A stretch of DNA of 64,000 nucleotides from Mauremys mutica. Lineage: Eukaryota; Chordata; Testudines; Geoemydidae. The translations under genes were made by a program, and so were the position numbers. The first letter of the stretch is position 1. Every line of letters starts with the position of its first letter. Under the pieces are notes generated by a model. It was not told the DNA's origin, did not search any database, and saw nothing but the letters and a program-made list of their open reading frames with translations. Below are positions 23,262 through 34,033 of the stretch, in pieces. The stretch is taken from positions 25,256,965 to 25,320,964 of the forward strand of contig NC_059082.1 in the NCBI RefSeq assembly GCF_020497125.1, given 5' to 3'.

Positions 23262-24707
23262 TAGCCCCCTCAGAAGAGCACTGGTAACATGTGCCCCTAA
23301 ACTGTACATCCTTGATTGGCCAAATGCATAGATTACATTTTTTTGTGACTCGGTTGTTGCTTTTGTTAGTCATACGTACAGGGCCATAGGTCTGCATGGC
23401 CATTCTACGGATAAACACATCACAAGAAGGGTCCCTTGGAATGCCACATAGGTGCAGGGGTCTGCAAACATGGATCAGATTGCTGGGTTAGGGCCCAGAG
23501 CCCAATCTGTAAATACATACAGTATTACCTCACATTGTGTTTACTCACATGAACAGCCCCATTTCATTAAAAACTATTCACTGTAGTAGGCAAAACACCT
23601 GTTGGTTAGAATTCACACACACAATATTTAAGAATAACTGAGGTTGTATTGTGCCTGCATACATAAATATGTAATTTAAATTTACACTCTGCCATACCAA
23701 TTATCTAAACATGTCCTCCGTGATATTCTGTTATCAGCATTCTACTACATATACAGAGATTCTCCAAATTCAGGCAATATGGATTAATGTTTGTGAAACA
23801 ACATTTACAAATACTATTGTTTATTATTTTAAAGTGCTCTGTGTTTCCTAGAAACCTCACAATACAGATAAAACAGTGAATGATAGACTTGATTCTCTCT
23901 TGCCCTACAACTATTTATGCATCCCAGTGGCATAAAGGTACCTTAAAGGCAGTAATATCCCTTCCCTACTTGGGTCTTACCCCTAGTGTAGGGGCCTCCC
24001 TTTCTGGCTTAGAGCCAATTAAATGGTTTTGTGGCGGTCCCTTTAAAGCTCTCAGCATATGGGGCATTCCGGATGAAAACTAGAGCAATGCTGCACTCTG
24101 CTTACTCTTGGCCTCCTATGGCTTCTATGGAGCTGTGGGCAGTGCAAACTCAGAGCAGCCTTGAGGCTGATCTAACATACAACAGCAGCTGGACTTGCTT
24201 CTGGCAGGATGGAAAACACAAGAGGCACAAAGGGAGATTAGATGTACCTTTCACTCTCTCAGCATTCCTGTATTTATTGCCTCTTGAAGTGGAGAATCAA
24301 GCCGTATGGTTCCCACCCCAAAGAGCTTACAAACCAAGGGCCCAATTTTGCAACTGGATCAACACATGTAGTATCTTAGACCTAAGCAGAGTCCTTTGAA
24401 AGCAGTGGGGCTTCACCTAAGTCTACCTGCATGCAGCCCCATTGGATTCCATGAGATTTTATGCAGACATGGAGTCCAGACATGCAGCTCTGATTCAGCA
24501 TCAGAATCTAATTTCAGACAGGATGCAACAAAGTGACGGCAGCAAAACTGTCAAGGGAGGTTAAGGGAGGAAGGAGACGGATAACAGTAACACTACAATG
24601 TAGTTATTCAGCACAGGCTTCCCTACCTCACAGGTGAGTTGCAGATATAAATATATTAAAGATTGTAAGGTGCTCAGATACTACACTGATGGGTGCCAGA
24701 GAAGTAC
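23262..24707. other. Intergenic, upstream of RFX7
   Basis: Mostly AT-rich unique-looking sequence without a supported gene. A possible palindromic repeat lies at 24375-24455 (CAGTGGGGCTTCACCTAAGT facing GCAGCCCCATTGGATTCC). Frames at 23880-24399 lack any recognised domain. Confidence 0.45.
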
Positions 24708-24764
24708 ATTAGATAGATCAACGAGGAGTCCGGTGGCACCTTAAAGACTAACAGATTTATTTGG

Positions 24765-24801
24765 GCATAAGCTTTTGTGGGTAAAAAACCCACTTCTTCA
24801 G
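24765..24801 (-). ncRNA. Hammerhead-like core, inverted copy, mutated
   Basis: On minus, CTGAAGA (24801-24795) is followed by a GTGGGT/ACCCAC stem with a T-rich loop, then AAAA in place of GAAA, and GCTTATGC. The GAAA to AAAA change would probably abolish cleavage. Confidence 0.45.
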
Positions 24802-24937
24802 GTCCATGGCATTGACACCTCCTCATCAATTATTGGGAGTGGACCACATCCACCCTGATTGAATTGGCCTTCAACATTTGTTCTCCATTTGTAAGGTAAC
24901 TCCCTTTTCTTCGTGTGCCAATATATATTTATGCCTG

Positions 24938-25132
24938 TACACCGGACCCTCACTAGAACGCATATCTATATAGCGCAAATTCACAGAAAATGCAGTTGCG
25001 GCCCTGGATCCCAAATTTAATTACTCTAATTGCAATTCATTTTAACGTGCTCCCAGCTATAACATAATCCCCGCATTAACACGGTACCATGCATGGATCC
25101 CAAATCCCGCGTTCTAGCAAGGGTCCGGTGTA
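24938..25132. mobile_element. Mariner-type MITE
   Basis: The terminal inverted repeats are TACACCGGACCCTCACTAGA and TCTAGCAAGGGTCCGGTGTA, starting and ending in TA (the target dinucleotide). The element is 195 bp with no coding capacity. It sits inside the Penelope-like copy and is therefore younger than it. Confidence 0.8.
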
Positions 25133-25150
25133 TCAGTAATTTTCACTCCA

Positions 25151-25192
25151 TGCATCTGAAGAAGTGGGTTTCTTACCCATGAAAGCTTATGC
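25151..25192 (+). ncRNA. Hammerhead ribozyme-like motif
   Basis: The parts in order are stem I GCAT (25152-25155), core CTGAAGA (25156-25162), one extra A, stem II GTGGGT/ACCCAT (25164-25180) with a TTCTT loop, core GAAA (25181-25184), a palindromic AGCT that could serve as a stem III formed between two copies, a T as cleavage-site base, and stem I ATGC (25189-25192). This matches a type I hammerhead with very short stem III, as described for Penelope-like elements. The bulged A next to stem II is a departure from the consensus. Activity is not shown. Confidence 0.5.
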
Positions 25193-25459
25193 CCAAATAA
25201 ATGTTAGTCTTTAAGGTGCCACCGGACTCCTCCTTGTTTTTGTGGATACAGACTAACACAGCTACCCCTCTGATATTAGATAGATCAGTACAACCTCAGT
25301 TATGCATAAATATTATCCGTGTATTCTAACTAATAAGTTTTGTGCCTACTACTTTGAGTAGTTTTTAAGGGAATGTTTATGTTAGTAAACACAATGCTAG
25401 GTAATAAGCATTTAAATTGGAAAATATTTTGCAGGAAGACAATGAAAGTGTGAGGTGGG

Positions 25460-26020
25460 CGGGGGCAGTCACTATCAAAAGGGACAGAAGTTCAAGTACC
25501 TAGATTTCATAGTACAGAATAATGGTGAACTCAACAATTAACTTATAAGCAGGACAGGAAAGGCATGGACTAAAGGGAAAGAAGTGAGTGGACTGATCTG
25601 CAATAGAAGAATGCCAATGAAACTGAAAAGGAAGATGTATAAGATGGGTATCAGACCTACACTTTCTTATTCCTCTGAATGCTGAGCACTGAGACAGGCA
25701 CAGATCTTGAATACAGTGGAAATTAAAATGTGAAGATGGATGCATGAGAGTTACAAAGATGGACCATGTTTGGAAGTATGAAGATGGAACCAATTATAGA
25801 AAAGATGAAGGGGCCCAGGCTTAAGTGGTATGGGCACGTGAAAAGAAGTCTGTAAGAATATATAGGAAACAGGGTGTTAAACTTAGAAGTGGAGAGTAAG
25901 AGAAAAGTTGGAAGATCCAAAACTGGATTGATGTTATACCAAAGGATTTGATTAACTGTGGAGTTTCCAAAGAACTGCGTCAAGACAGGCTGGAATGGAG
26001 AAGAAGGACTTGAAGAGCCA
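25460..26020 (+). mobile_element. RTE-type LINE, 3' end only
   Basis: Translation with frameshifts gives the C-terminal part of an RTE/BovB-like ORF2: KFKYLDFIVQNNGEL, KAWTKGKEVSGLICNRRMPM, KLKRKMYKMGIRPTLSYSSE, and a later GMGT/H-V-type segment near 25820. The reverse-transcriptase catalytic part is missing. Several stops show it is old. It abuts a CR1 copy on the same strand. Confidence 0.75.
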
Positions 26021-26029
26021 TAAACATAA

Positions 26030-27106
26030 ACAAACCAGGGAAATACAACCTGGATGGAATTACTATAAAGTGGGGCATAACTGGTTGGAAAACCATTCCC
26101 AGAGAGTAGCTATCAGCAGTTCGCAGTCAAGCTGGAAGGGCATATCAAATGGGATCCTGCAGGGATCAGTTCTAAGTCTGGTTTTGTTCAGTATCTTCAT
26201 CAATTATTTAGATAATGGCAGAGAGAGTACACCTATTAAGTTTGCAGATGATACCAAGCTGGAAGGGGTTGCAAATGCTTTGGAGGATAGGATTAAAATT
26301 CAGATGATTTGGACAAACGAGAGAAATGGTCTGAAGTAAACAGGATGAAATTCAAAGTACTCCACTTAGGAAGGAACAATCAGCTATACACATACAAAAT
26401 GGGAAATGACTGTCTAGGAAGGAGTACTGCATAAAGGCATCTGGGGGTCATACTGGACCATAAGCTAAATATGAGTCAACAGTGTAACACTGTTGCAAAA
26501 AAAAAAAAAGCAAACTTTGTTCTGGCATGTATTAGCGTGAGTGTTGTAAGCAAGACACAAGAAGTAATTCTTCTACTCTACTCCATGATGGAGTAGGCCT
26601 CAACTGGAGTAGTGTGTCCAGTTCTGGGTGCCACATTTCAGGAAAGATGTGGACAAATTTGAGAAAGTCCAGAAAAGAGCAACAAAAATTATTAAAGGTC
26701 TACTAACATGACCTATGAGGGAAGATTGAAAAAATTGGGTTTGTTAATCTGGAGAAGAGAAGACTGAGAGGGGACATGATAACAGTTTTCAAGTACATAA
26801 AAGGTTGTTACAAGAAGGAAAGAGAAAAATTGTTCTTAACCTCTGAGGATAGGACAAGAAGAGATGGCCTTGAATTGCAGCAAAGCAATTTAGGTTGGAC
26901 ATCTGGAGAAACTTCCTGCCAGGGTGGTTAAGCACTGGAATAAATTGCCTAGGGATGTTGTGGAATCTCCATCATTGGAGATTTTTAGGAGCAGGTTAGA
27001 CAAACACCCGTCAGGGATGGTCTAGATAATACTTAGTCCTGCCATGAGTGCAGGGGACTGGACTTGATGACCTCTCAAGGTCCCTTCCAGTCCTATGATT
27101 CTATGA
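26030..27106 (+). mobile_element. CR1 LINE, 5'-truncated, with part of the RT domain
   Basis: The open frame 25995-26339 reads QRVAISSSQSSWKGISNGIL, then LFSIFINYLDNG and the RT catalytic motif KFADDTKLEGVAN. Further downstream come CTCCACTTAGGAAGGAACAA (KVLHLGRNN), RATKIIKGL-type and LRGDMITVFKYIKGCYK-type segments with frame breaks. The tail carries GCAGGGGACTGGACTTGATG and ends CTATGATTCTATGA at 27106. The copy is more decayed than the one at 6598. Confidence 0.92.
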
Positions 27107-29168
27107 AAAAGAAGATAGATGATACATAGCTGAGGGAGTTCTTTTTTTCTTTTTTTTTTCTTTGTACATAAGTAGTAAGTGATTTTAGTTGACTAATTTC
27201 TTGACAGCATCATGGAAATTGGGGGCCTAAAGAAGAGGGACTAAAATTTTATATTACACGCACACAGACTCTCTCTCTGTGTCTCTTTCTTGCTTTCTCT
27301 TCCACCCCCATCCCTCTCCGCTAGCTTTTGGAGATGAACGTTTATAAGCTACTGCATTACCAACCAAAACAAGACTTAAAAAAAAAAGCTCCTCACTCTC
27401 TGTCATATTTCCTCTGCTCCTATGCATCAGTTTTGTTTACCTTATAAAATATTCTGTTCAAAATTAGAGAAGCTAAGTTCTCTCATTCTTGCCTTTTATT
27501 TACAAAACAAAACAAAACTGTTCTTTTTTAGTCTGGAATTGAAAATTTCTAAAGGGACAGCTTCCAAAAGAAATTCAGGAAAGGGAAAGAAGAATGTAAG
27601 AAGCTCCTGCAAACAGGAGCAGTTGAACAAATAGGTCATTTGCTTAATCCTAAAAGTGCTACATTGAAAGTCCCTAAGTACCAAGCCTTTTTTGCAGCAA
27701 GACAATATTAACATGCTTGAAATGTTATAGTATTTGTAAGACCAAGGTTCATGTACCTAGCAAAATTTTCTAGCTTTGTAGCAATTTTCATTTTGAAACA
27801 AACAAGGCAAGGTCTGCCCTCAGTCAGTGAGAGTGCTTGCGCATGCCTGAGAGCAGAATGTGACCCATGTATGATCAAATGAACATATAAATCCTGAGTG
27901 GTCAGAATTTACCTCACTAGGGCCTCAAATCTTAAAACATTCATGATGCATTTAGCTTTACCACCTTGAGTAGTCCCCCTGAAACAGATGGGACTACTCA
28001 CAGTAGTAGTGATAAGCACACACACATAAGCATTTGCAGGATCACTGTCTGCCATAGTAAACTGGAAAAAATCCAAGCACTATTTCAACTTTTAAAAAAA
28101 AAAGGTAATATTACTTTCAGTCTAAACGAAAACATACAGAGCAAGTCTGTTTCTGACATTATAGTAAATGAACTCAAATACTATGAAAAAATGTAAATGC
28201 TATTTTTGGACGTTTAGAAAACATAGGTAATGTTCATCCCTGGTGAATTTAATTCCCTCTAGTATTGCTCCAGTGATTATACTGTAACCTCACATGCCTG
28301 CACACATATTAGCATCACTTGGCCAAAAGAAGACATCTAGCAACAAAAATGGAACTAGGTCCCATCTATTCTGTAAAAGCTATCACGCTGGGGGGCTCAG
28401 GTATAACACTATGTTTCCCCTATATAGTTAAAACATGGCTCAGGATAAAGTTAGGTGGCAACAAGCCCTCTTCTAACTATTTCCAAGCTTTGGTTAAGTT
28501 CAAGGCTTTAATATGCTCCAGGAACATGATTATATCATGTTTTAGTCCCATTTACAACACAAGACCTTACTATATTTAAATTCTGCTAGGGGACCACTGT
28601 GTTGTAGCCATGTACCACTCCCCTCCCCGGTATCACAGTTTTATTTATTTTTAGAGTGGGTAGTATAAGGACTTGGGAATTGGGCTGGACATTCAGACCC
28701 TATTTAATTCACAGAACTGGTCTGTGTGACCTAAAAGCCAATGGCTGCACTCTTGCATCTCAGGATTAAACTCACCTTTTCTTGTCTTTCTGTAGTAAGT
28801 TTCTAGCCTTGTTCATTGTGAAGAAAGTCTTGACATTGTAAAGCGACTGTTAATGATTATATGTAATGTATAGTGATTATAATGATTATATGTTAATGTA
28901 TAGTGTTAATGTATAGTGTTAATGCCTAGAGGCCCAAGCAGAGAGCAGGGCCTGTGGCCCCATGCCCTCTCTGCACATCCCCTTACAGTATGGCATAGTA
29001 CAAAAGCGGCTCTGCCTCTATTTCACTCCTGCTGTGATGGTGCTCTCCCCACTCTATATCACCTCCCAGGCTGAGGTGACTTGGCCCTGCATCTAAGTCA
29101 TGTAGCAATTCCATCCCCTTCAGGGTACCCAAAGTCCAAAAGAAGCAAACTCTTCCCTTACCTTAGGG
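27107..29168. other. Intergenic, no gene seen
   Basis: Contains simple T- and CT-rich runs (27140-27165, 27268-27305) and a short tandem array at about 28880-28922 built on TGTTAATGTATAG. No domain is recognised in the small frames. The piece GCCTAGAGGCCCAAGCAGAG (28923) resembles an old dispersed reptile repeat, but this is weak. Confidence 0.4.
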
Positions 29169-29345
29169 TGGGAGGGATAGCTCAGTGGTTTGAGCAGGGG
29201 CCTGCTAAACCCAGGGTTGTAAGTTCAATCTTTGAGGGGGCCACTTAGGGATCTGGGGCAAAAATTGGTCCTGCTAGTGAAGGCAGGGGGCTGGACTCAA
29301 TGACCTTTCAAGGTCCCTTCCAGCTCTAGGAGATTGCTATATCTC
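29169..29345 (+). mobile_element. tRNA-derived SINE with CR1-like tail (turtle type)
   Basis: The head GGGAGGGATAGCTCAGTGG contains a pol III A box, and GGGTTGTAAGTTCAATC is the B-box region. The body has CCACTTAGGGATCTGGGGCA, and the tail GACCTTTCAAGGTCCCTTCC resembles the CR1 3' end used for mobilisation. From memory this is the cryptodiran turtle pol III SINE. The copy is nearly full length. Confidence 0.9.
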
Positions 29346-29654
29346 CAATTATTACCTTATTACCTCAAGGAGGCCTTGATGCGCAGCAGTCTTCCCTGGT
29401 TTTTGGCGCAACCAACCATCTCTCCCACAATGAGAGTTCCAGGTCTGCTCTCCCACACAGCCAGGCACCAACTAAGCTGGGCTCTCCCTTTTCAGCTTCT
29501 CTCTCAAAGTCTGACACCAGCTTCAGGTGCCAGTGCTGACTGAGCTCCCAGCAACCCATCACAGTAAACCCTATCACGGTTCCATTGTTCTGGGCATTCT
29601 ATAAACATAGGAAAAGACAATCCCTGTTCAGTCTTTCCAAAAATGAGAACATAA

Positions 29655-29757
29655 AGTTTTTTCAACCTGATCCTGAGAGGTCCTGGGCATCCTCAACTCC
29701 TACGGAAGCCATTGGTAGTTGAGGATATCCAGCACCTTGCAGGATCAGGCCATTTGT
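29655..29757. repeat. Palindromic MITE-like repeat
   Basis: CCTGATCCTGAGAGGTCCTG and CAGCACCTTGCAGGATCAGG are inverted; an inner CATCCTCAACTCCTACGGAA faces GGTAGTTGAGGATATCC. Confidence 0.6.
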
Positions 29758-29759
29758 AA

Positions 29760-31000
29760 AGGAAATCATGTGGGCAATTGGATTGGCAATGTTACTATAG
29801 GATGTGGTACCATAGGCCTATTCCAGACTGTCTGACCAAGATGCAGAAGTTGTGAACTGATTCAACAAACTATTTTTATGAGACATCAGGAAACACTCAA
29901 TAAGCACACAGCAGAACTTAAAAGTAAATCACTGGATACTCAGTAATATAGTAGTCTAATTTAGGCTTACATATTGATGGCTCAAACAAATGAATAAGCA
30001 GTATCTGAAAGACTGAAGAAGCTTGGGGTTCTGGAATAGTACTTTAAATGCACTCCAGACAAAATGATAGGTTTGTTGCAGGATGGGAAACCAGCAAGTA
30101 ACAGTATTTACCTGCTGTAAACCCTTCAGACCACAGGAAAGCAGAAGTCAAAAGATAAGCAGTAAACACCACATTTATACATCATGCTAGCTCAGAGGGT
30201 TGAAGAGTGTTCTGTTTAAGAGTGGTGTGCAGCAAGACCACTATTTTAGAACTTGGTTGCCTAGAGCTAGGCATCTAAATTCATATTGAGACACTTAAAT
30301 TAGTAGCCTGATTTTCAGAGGTGGTGAGCACCCATAATTTCCTTTGTAATGAGTGAAAACTGCACATACTCAACACCTTTGAAAAATAAGGCTATATTTA
30401 TTTATGAGCCAAAGTAATATCAAGTTCAGGTCTGAAAATGTTAGTCCAGGTAAATACAATTGCTGGTGAATATTTAAATTGCAAATATGTTTTAGGAGGA
30501 CCCATGCTGTACAAAATTACAGAGCAAAGGGCCAAATTCTACTCTCAGTTACGCCTGTGCAAATTAGGAATAATTCCATTTATGTGGAAGAAGTAGAAAC
30601 CTGTAAATAAAGATCAGTCATGCTGACTAATACATGACAAAGACACTGGGCTTGATTTCCCACTGCCTTTCATCTGGTGTATTCATTTACATTTGTGTAA
30701 AATTAGTGTAAAACCATAGCAGACCGGTAGCTTTTTATATGCACTTTGCCCAAATGTAAATGACTCATGGCAACATCTACTTGAGGAAGGCTATCACTAT
30801 CCGTCACAGCTTTTATACTTAAAGGCATCTACTTTCCTTGTCTGATGCATATACCAAGGTTTCTCGTATGCACGGAATAAAAAAAATGTGGAAATATATT
30901 TCAAACCAAATAACCTCAGAGGGGTTCACTGGTTAGAACCAAACTGTTCAATTTTAGATCCCAGTCCTACAAACGCTTTTAAATAAGAAAAAACATAAAT
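29760..31000. other. Intergenic, no gene seen
   Basis: AT-rich, with weak palindromic remnants near 30296-30395 and 30526-30590 (GGGCCAAATTCTACTCTCAG) and near 30655-30775. No coding signal. Confidence 0.4.
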
Positions 31001-31001
31001 G

Positions 31002-31179
31002 GAGATATACCTATCTCATAGAACTGGAAGGGACCCTGAAAGGTCATTGAGTCTGCCTTCACTAGCAGGACCAACTACTGATTTTGCCCCAGATTCCTAA
31101 GTTTCCCTCTTAAGGATTGAACTCACAATCCTGGGTTTAACAGACCAATGCACAAACCACTGAGGTATCCTGCCTCCCT
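31002..31179 (-). mobile_element. tRNA-derived SINE with CR1-like tail, minus strand
   Basis: Reverse complement of the 29169 family: GAACTGGAAGGGACCCTGAA (tail), TTTGCCCCAGATTCCTAAG (body), GATTGAACTCACAATCCTGG (B-box region) and ACCACTGAGGTATCCTGCCT (A-box region, mutated). Confidence 0.88.
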
Positions 31180-31289
31180 ATACATGAACTTAACTTTAAG
31201 CATGTGAGTAGTTCCATAGGAATATTTGCAGGGGTGAGGTCTTAAACTTTTCTACTCTGTACATATTATTTTAATCTTATATTTTGTAA

Positions 31290-31481
31290 TACACCTCTAC
31301 CCCGATGTAACGCTGTCCCCGGGAGCCAAAAAATCTTACCGTGTTATAGGTGAAACCCCGTTATATCGGACTTGCTTTGATCCACTGGAGTGCGCAGCCC
31401 CACCCCTCCGGAGCACTGCTTTACCACGTTATATCCAAATTTGTGTTATATCGGGTCATGTTATAGCGGGGTAGAGGTGTA
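31290..31481. mobile_element. Mariner/Tigger-type MITE
   Basis: Terminal inverted repeats TACACCTCTACCCCGATGTA and AGCGGGGTAGAGGTGTA (left and right), with TA at each end. The interior repeats GTTATATCGGGT-like blocks in both orientations. It is 192 bp and non-coding. Confidence 0.85.
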
Positions 31482-31639
31482 TTATGAGTTACAAATGAAA
31501 TAAAGAACTGACAAACTTGATTCCTTTATGAATCTGAAAGAAAAATCCCTTTTTTTCTTTCACTGTAGTTCAGCCATTCTCCCAAGTGTTCTGAGGTGAA
31601 CACTAATGCCAAATTTGGAGAAAGCAAGAGCTTGACTTA

Positions 31640-31880
31640 GGCCTTGTCTACACTGGGGTTCTCCGCACTGGTGTACTAGAGCAGTGGTTCCCAAACTTGT
31701 TCCGATGCGGCAGGTACACAAACCGGCCCAGCCCGCCAGGGGTTTTCCCTGCACAGGCAGTGGAACAAGTTTGGGAACCACTGAGCTAGAGTAATGCACT
31801 CTCCTAATGTAGCTGTGCAATACCAGCATACACATGAGTGTAGCTGCACAGGTGCTAAAAACCTCATTGTAGACAAAGCA
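31640..31880. mobile_element. Harbinger MITE with TTA target duplication
   Basis: The left end GGCCTTGTCTACACTGGGGT faces the right end ATTGTAGACAAAGCA. TTA flanks both sides (31637-31639 and 31881-31883), the PIF/Harbinger hallmark. A small hAT element (31682-31783) is inserted inside. Confidence 0.8.
31682..31783. mobile_element. Small hAT element (102 bp)
   Basis: Ends CAGTGGTTCCCAAACTTG and CAAGTTTGGGAACCACTG are perfect inverted repeats. The 8-bp flanks TACTAGAG and AGCTAGAG match at 6 of 8. Its centre (CCGGCCCAGCCCGCCAGGGG) is shared with the larger copy at 60327. Confidence 0.88.
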
Positions 31881-31886
31881 TTATAA

Positions 31887-32370
31887 CAGTGGTTCCAAAA
31901 CTTTAACAGCCCACGAACCCCTTTCAGTACATTGTGAAATCTCATGAACCCCCTCCTAAAAAATGAATATTTCCAGGGATTTAAGTTTAAATTTCCTCAG
32001 TGTCATAGATGCGCTTGCTTTTCTGTGCTTAGCTCTTGGAATCCCGGAACCACTGCTGGCTCCCCCGCTGACAGGCAGGGCTCGGGCTGCCAGCCCCAAC
32101 TGCCCGGCCCCACTCTTCTTGGGGCTTGGGCTGCCAGCCTCGCGCGGAGTGCTGGGGTTCGGGTTGCTAGCTCCCCCGCTGACAGGGGCAGGGCTCAGGC
32201 TGCCAGCCCCAACTGCCCTGGCCCCGCTCTCCCTGGGGCTCAGGCTGTCCCACCTGCTGCCTCCAATGCCCAGGGTCCTCTGGCCACCATTCATTAAATT
32301 TTTCTGGCAACCCCCCTGTAATGTTCTGTGAACCCCCAGGGGTTTGTGAACCCCACTTTGGGAACCACTG
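31887..32370. mobile_element. hAT element, non-autonomous
   Basis: Ends CAGTGGTTCCAAAACTTTAA and CACTTTGGGAACCACTG; flanks CATTATAA (31879-31886) and TCTTATAA (32371-32378) are a diverged 8-bp target duplication. The GC-rich interior has repeated GCTGCCAGCCCCAACTGCCC blocks at 32088 and 32199. Open frames here on both strands are by-products of base composition. Confidence 0.85.
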
Positions 32371-33017
32371 TCTTATAAGAACATAAAAACAGTCATGTGC
32401 TGGAACCCTGCAGGACAGGACAGCTGTCTGCACTAGTGGGTGAACTTCAAAGGTAGTGAGGAGGGAGCAGAAAGTCAGAAATCTTTTGGAGGGAGAGAAG
32501 ACCAGCTGCCTTTGAAAAGGCAGCCTCCACTGAGAGCTCTAGATGGTGGGTAAGAGCTGCCCCTCAGCATTGCCTGGTTGATTCCAAAAGCCCTGAATTA
32601 TGTCCCCCGCCCCCATTTTCTGTAGTTCAAATACCACACAAACCACACAAAAGTTTTGGTGTTTAAAGACCACTAACCTATCTTCCAGGATTTTCTCCTC
32701 TGTGCCTTAACACCATTTTGTGATTTGCTTGTTTTTTTCTTCTAATCTGAATGGCCTCTGACAATTAAATTGGGGAATACACCGTCTGATGCTTTCAAAG
32801 AAAAATTTATCCCTGTCCTTCTTACAAGTAGACAGATAACGCAGAGCGATGTGGGAGTATATGTGCATTCATTGTGGCCACAGAGAGAGCTGTGGTCTCT
32901 CCTCTTGTGCAGGCCAAAGAAAGACTTAGATGGACACAAGGCTTACAAATAAAGATATTTTGCTGTCTTATCTCCAGACCAGGAACAAGACAAGGGCTGT
33001 CTAGAAACTTGGCTTTC
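32371..33017. other. Intergenic, no gene seen
   Basis: No repeat or gene is recognised with confidence. Overlapping 60-65 codon frames around 32742-33019 on both strands lack domains. Confidence 0.35.
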
Positions 33018-33115
33018 ATAGAACCATAGAATATTAGGGTTGGAAGAGACCTTAGGAGGTCATCTAGTCCAATCCCCTTCTCAAAGCAGGACCAACACCA
33101 ACTAAATCATCAAAC
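33018..33115 (-). mobile_element. CR1 3' end, minus strand
   Basis: Contains CATAGAACCATAGAATATTA, GGTTGGAAGAGACCTTAGGA and GGTCATCTAGTCCAATCCCC, the reverse complement of the CR1 3' tail. Confidence 0.85.
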
Positions 33116-34033
33116 CTGTCTAGAAAAAGCCCCTTCAAAAACCTTTAAATACTACTTTAGCAAACTCAGTTTTGGTCCCCTTTTAGTGTGTCCATCTGGG
33201 GATGACTCTCTTCATGCATACCAGCATTATCCCCAAGGCATCTTCCAGGCAGTTCTCTTTGTTTAATTGTTATAATTCACATGAAGCACTCAGGAAAATG
33301 GGATGCAATTGTTGATAATTAACCTGACCAATTTTAATTGATATCTCAGTACTTATGCTTTCAATAAGGCCTGGAATGATTAAAAGGTCTGGCTTACCTG
33401 GAAAACTTTCAGGGTCACATGTCAAGAATTGGAAAAAACTGCAGGACACTCAAATCAATTAGTGTCATGGGACTACTTGAATTCTAATGGCTCATAGCAT
33501 TACTGTATGACCAATACTCCCCTTCTCTGGTTCCATTCTCCAGTACAGGGGGTGGCATTGCTACCTGACCTGGCAGTTGGTAGCCAACCTTGAACATACT
33601 GAAAAGGTCTGATGAGGTTAACATGATGGTTGGATTCAGTGATGGATCTGGTCTCATCTCTTCTCTCTAGCAAAGGAGAAGTGTTTTCCATCACTCTATA
33701 TAGTTATGGCAAATGTTCTCAAGACACCATACTTTCTGGCCTTGATTGTTTGCTGCCTTTAAATTTGTATAGTCATTTAAACTTCTGAGAGGTGGGTGTA
33801 AGATGCTACCAAATCAGAATTTTACACTCACTTTGCACAGGTGTAAATGACTGTTACCAGAGGCAAGGCAGTGAGGAGCCAGGCTCATTCAAGCCTAGTG
33901 TTAGCCTGCCATGGGACCTAGGTGGTAGGTAGATAGGAAGCTTTAATCCTCTCAGAGTAACTCATAGATCATGTAATTTCTGTAAGGAAGATAAGATTAG
34001 ATTAGCTTCACCAGACCTGACTAGGTTCTAGAG
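33116..34033. other. Intergenic, no gene seen
   Basis: AT-rich; one weak palindromic-family fragment near 33815-33862 (TTTTACACTCACTTTGCACA). No supported gene. Confidence 0.35.

Larger units (their letters stand above)
24721..25274 (+). mobile_element. Penelope-like retroelement terminal copy, with inverted arm
   Basis: The left part (GAGGAGTCCGGTGGCACCTT at 24723) is the inverted copy of the right part (AAGGTGCCACCGGACTCCTC at 25213). The right end continues into GACTAACACAGCTACCCCTC. A 13-base direct repeat, ATTAGATAGATCA, flanks the element exactly (24708-24720 and 25275-25287). This is too long for common DNA transposons but fits target-primed retroposition. Hammerhead-like cores occur in both arms. 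Assignment to Penelope-like elements rests on that motif, the inverted arms and the target duplication; no coding part is present. A mariner-type MITE (24938-25132) is inserted inside. Confidence 0.7.

Noticed and set aside
22284..23331. Plus-strand frames of 270, 187 and 106 codons in the CpG island
   Set aside because: They overlap the RFX7 exon on the opposite strand, are low in complexity, and show no domain; GC-rich DNA has few stop codons.
29169..29240. A functional tRNA gene
   Set aside because: The A- and B-box-like sequence belongs to a SINE head, the cloverleaf is not kept, and a CR1-like tail follows.
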